From: Bacillota bacterium
GTDB taxonomy: Bacteria > Bacillota_E > Sulfobacillia > Sulfobacillales > Sulfobacillaceae
Direction: 5' to 3'
DNA length: 5,181 nucleotides
NCBI GenBank assembly: GCA_021802375.1
Contig: JAKAAL010000399.1
Location: forward strand, 1-5,181
Shown here one piece after another: positions 4,645 to 5,181 of the stretch (positions within the stretch are counted from its first letter, which is position 1; every line of letters starts with the position of its first letter). Both the position numbers and the translations under genes were made by a program. Under the pieces are notes generated by a model. That model had not been told where the DNA came from, ran no database searches, and worked only from the letters and a program-made list of their open reading frames with translations.

Positions 4645-5181
4645 GTGGAACAGTATGACGTCATCGTGGTCGGAGGGGGCATCATCGGATTGTGCGCGGC
4701 CTTTGCCATGAAAGAGGCGGGGGTGAAACGCCTCCTGGTGATCGAACGTGCCTGGTGTGGCCAGGGGTCCACATCAAAGGCAACTGGGGGCATCCGGACT
4801 CAATTTAGTTCTCCCATCAATGTACAATTAAGCCTGCGGGGCCGCGACTATTTTACCCGGTGGGAAGAGATCTACGGGAGCGATCCGGGATTTCACCCCA
4901 TCGGATACCTGTTTGTTACGGCCGATGAGCAAAGGGGAGAAACCTTATTAGCGCAAGTGCCCCAACAGCGTGCTCTGGGGGTTGAGGTCGAGTCGCTCGA
5001 CAACCGTGATTTGCACCATATCGTGCCAGGAATGCGCCAGGAGGACATTCGCGTGGCATTGCTCACCCCGAGAGATGGCGTGGCGGATCCCGGCGCGGCG
5101 GTGATGAGTGTGGAAGCGGCCTGTCGTCGTCAAGGTATTAAAATTTTGGAGCATACGCCCGTCCAAGCACTGTCTCTTTTG
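4645..5181 (+). CDS. FAD-dependent oxidoreductase, DAO family (3' end outside window)
   Basis: This is a flavoprotein of the D-amino-acid/sarcosine/glycine oxidase superfamily, expected to oxidise a C-N bond of a small amine or amino acid. The first 179 residues are present from the GTG start. The Rossmann dinucleotide fold is at the N-terminus (YDVIVVGGGIIGLCAAF, 4-20), with the acidic residue E39 in LLVIER closing the second strand to bind the FAD ribose. SKATGGIRTQFSS (47-59) is the conserved flavin-contact region of the sarcosine-oxidase-beta-like and dimethylglycine-dehydrogenase-like branch. DPGFHPIGYLFV and the DGVADPGAAVMS motif also match that branch. The gene lies 16 bases after the regulator and is probably co-transcribed with it. 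No frameshift is seen. Substrate and acceptor (oxygen or electron carrier) are not determinable here. The missing C-terminus holds the substrate-binding and any covalent-flavin determinants. Confidence 0.9.
   Translation, partial: MEQYDVIVVGGGIIGLCAAFAMKEAGVKRLLVIERAWCGQGSTSKATGGIRTQFSSPINVQLSLRGRDYFTRWEEIYGSDPGFHPIGYLFVTADEQRGETLLAQVPQQRALGVEVESLDNRDLHHIVPGMRQEDIRVALLTPRDGVADPGAAVMSVEAACRRQGIKILEHTPVQALSLL

Noticed and set aside
4599..5166. Minus-strand frames opposite the oxidoreductase
   Set aside because: The plus-strand FAD-binding fold runs uninterrupted through this region and explains it fully.
1..5181. CRISPR array, tRNA or rRNA
   Set aside because: No regularly spaced repeats, no tRNA-like cloverleaf with a GTTCRANNC arm and no rRNA-like conserved stretches were seen on reading the window.

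Overview
The window looks bacterial, most likely a Gram-positive (Firmicutes-type) genome. The evidence is strong purine-rich ribosome binding sites, a GTG start, an ABC-2 export pair of the Bacillus type, and a solo-tnpC IS66 element. A Sulfobacillus- or Alicyclobacillus-like acidophile would fit, but that is an impression from gene content, not a demonstrated assignment.

The left part (1-1564) carries a translationally coupled ABC export pair: an ATPase (69-821) and its six-helix ABC-2 permease (818-1564). The ATPase lacks its Walker A end. In its place, bases 1-72 are an exact reverse complement of bases 429-500 in the same gene. This looks like an inverted chimera at the contig edge, or a genuine inverted rearrangement. 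Downstream, a promoter, a ribosome binding site and about nine codons of a further gene (from 1646) survive before the sequence runs into an insertion sequence.

The middle (about 1670-3840) is a scrap yard. It holds a half-length, frameshifted IS66-family transposase on the minus strand (1671-2452). The probable IS tip at 2543 abuts a vsr mismatch endonuclease gene (2544-2940) that has lost its first codons and has one internal frameshift. Next comes a short hairpin-rich segment (2981-3064), then an internal fragment of a 4-hydroxyphenylacetate 3-monooxygenase (hpaB) gene with two frameshifts (about 3056-3372). About 490 bases without a recognisable gene follow, with a tight cluster of palindromes at 3444-3506.

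The right part (3740-5181) looks like a catabolic unit. A structured leader with some glycine-riboswitch-like blocks precedes a regulator with MerR-type HTH, XRE-type HTH and cupin domains, split by a single-base shift at about 4256. After 16 bases comes an FAD-dependent amine/amino-acid oxidoreductase of the DAO family, which runs off the end. The arrangement resembles known XRE-cupin regulators placed beside amine oxidases, such as PuuR in putrescine catabolism. The likely reading is a sensor-regulator controlling oxidation of a small amine or amino acid.

Five single-base frameshifts lie between 2180 and 4257, and none in the flanking ABC permease or oxidoreductase. Whether this is real decay or sequence error is the main open question.
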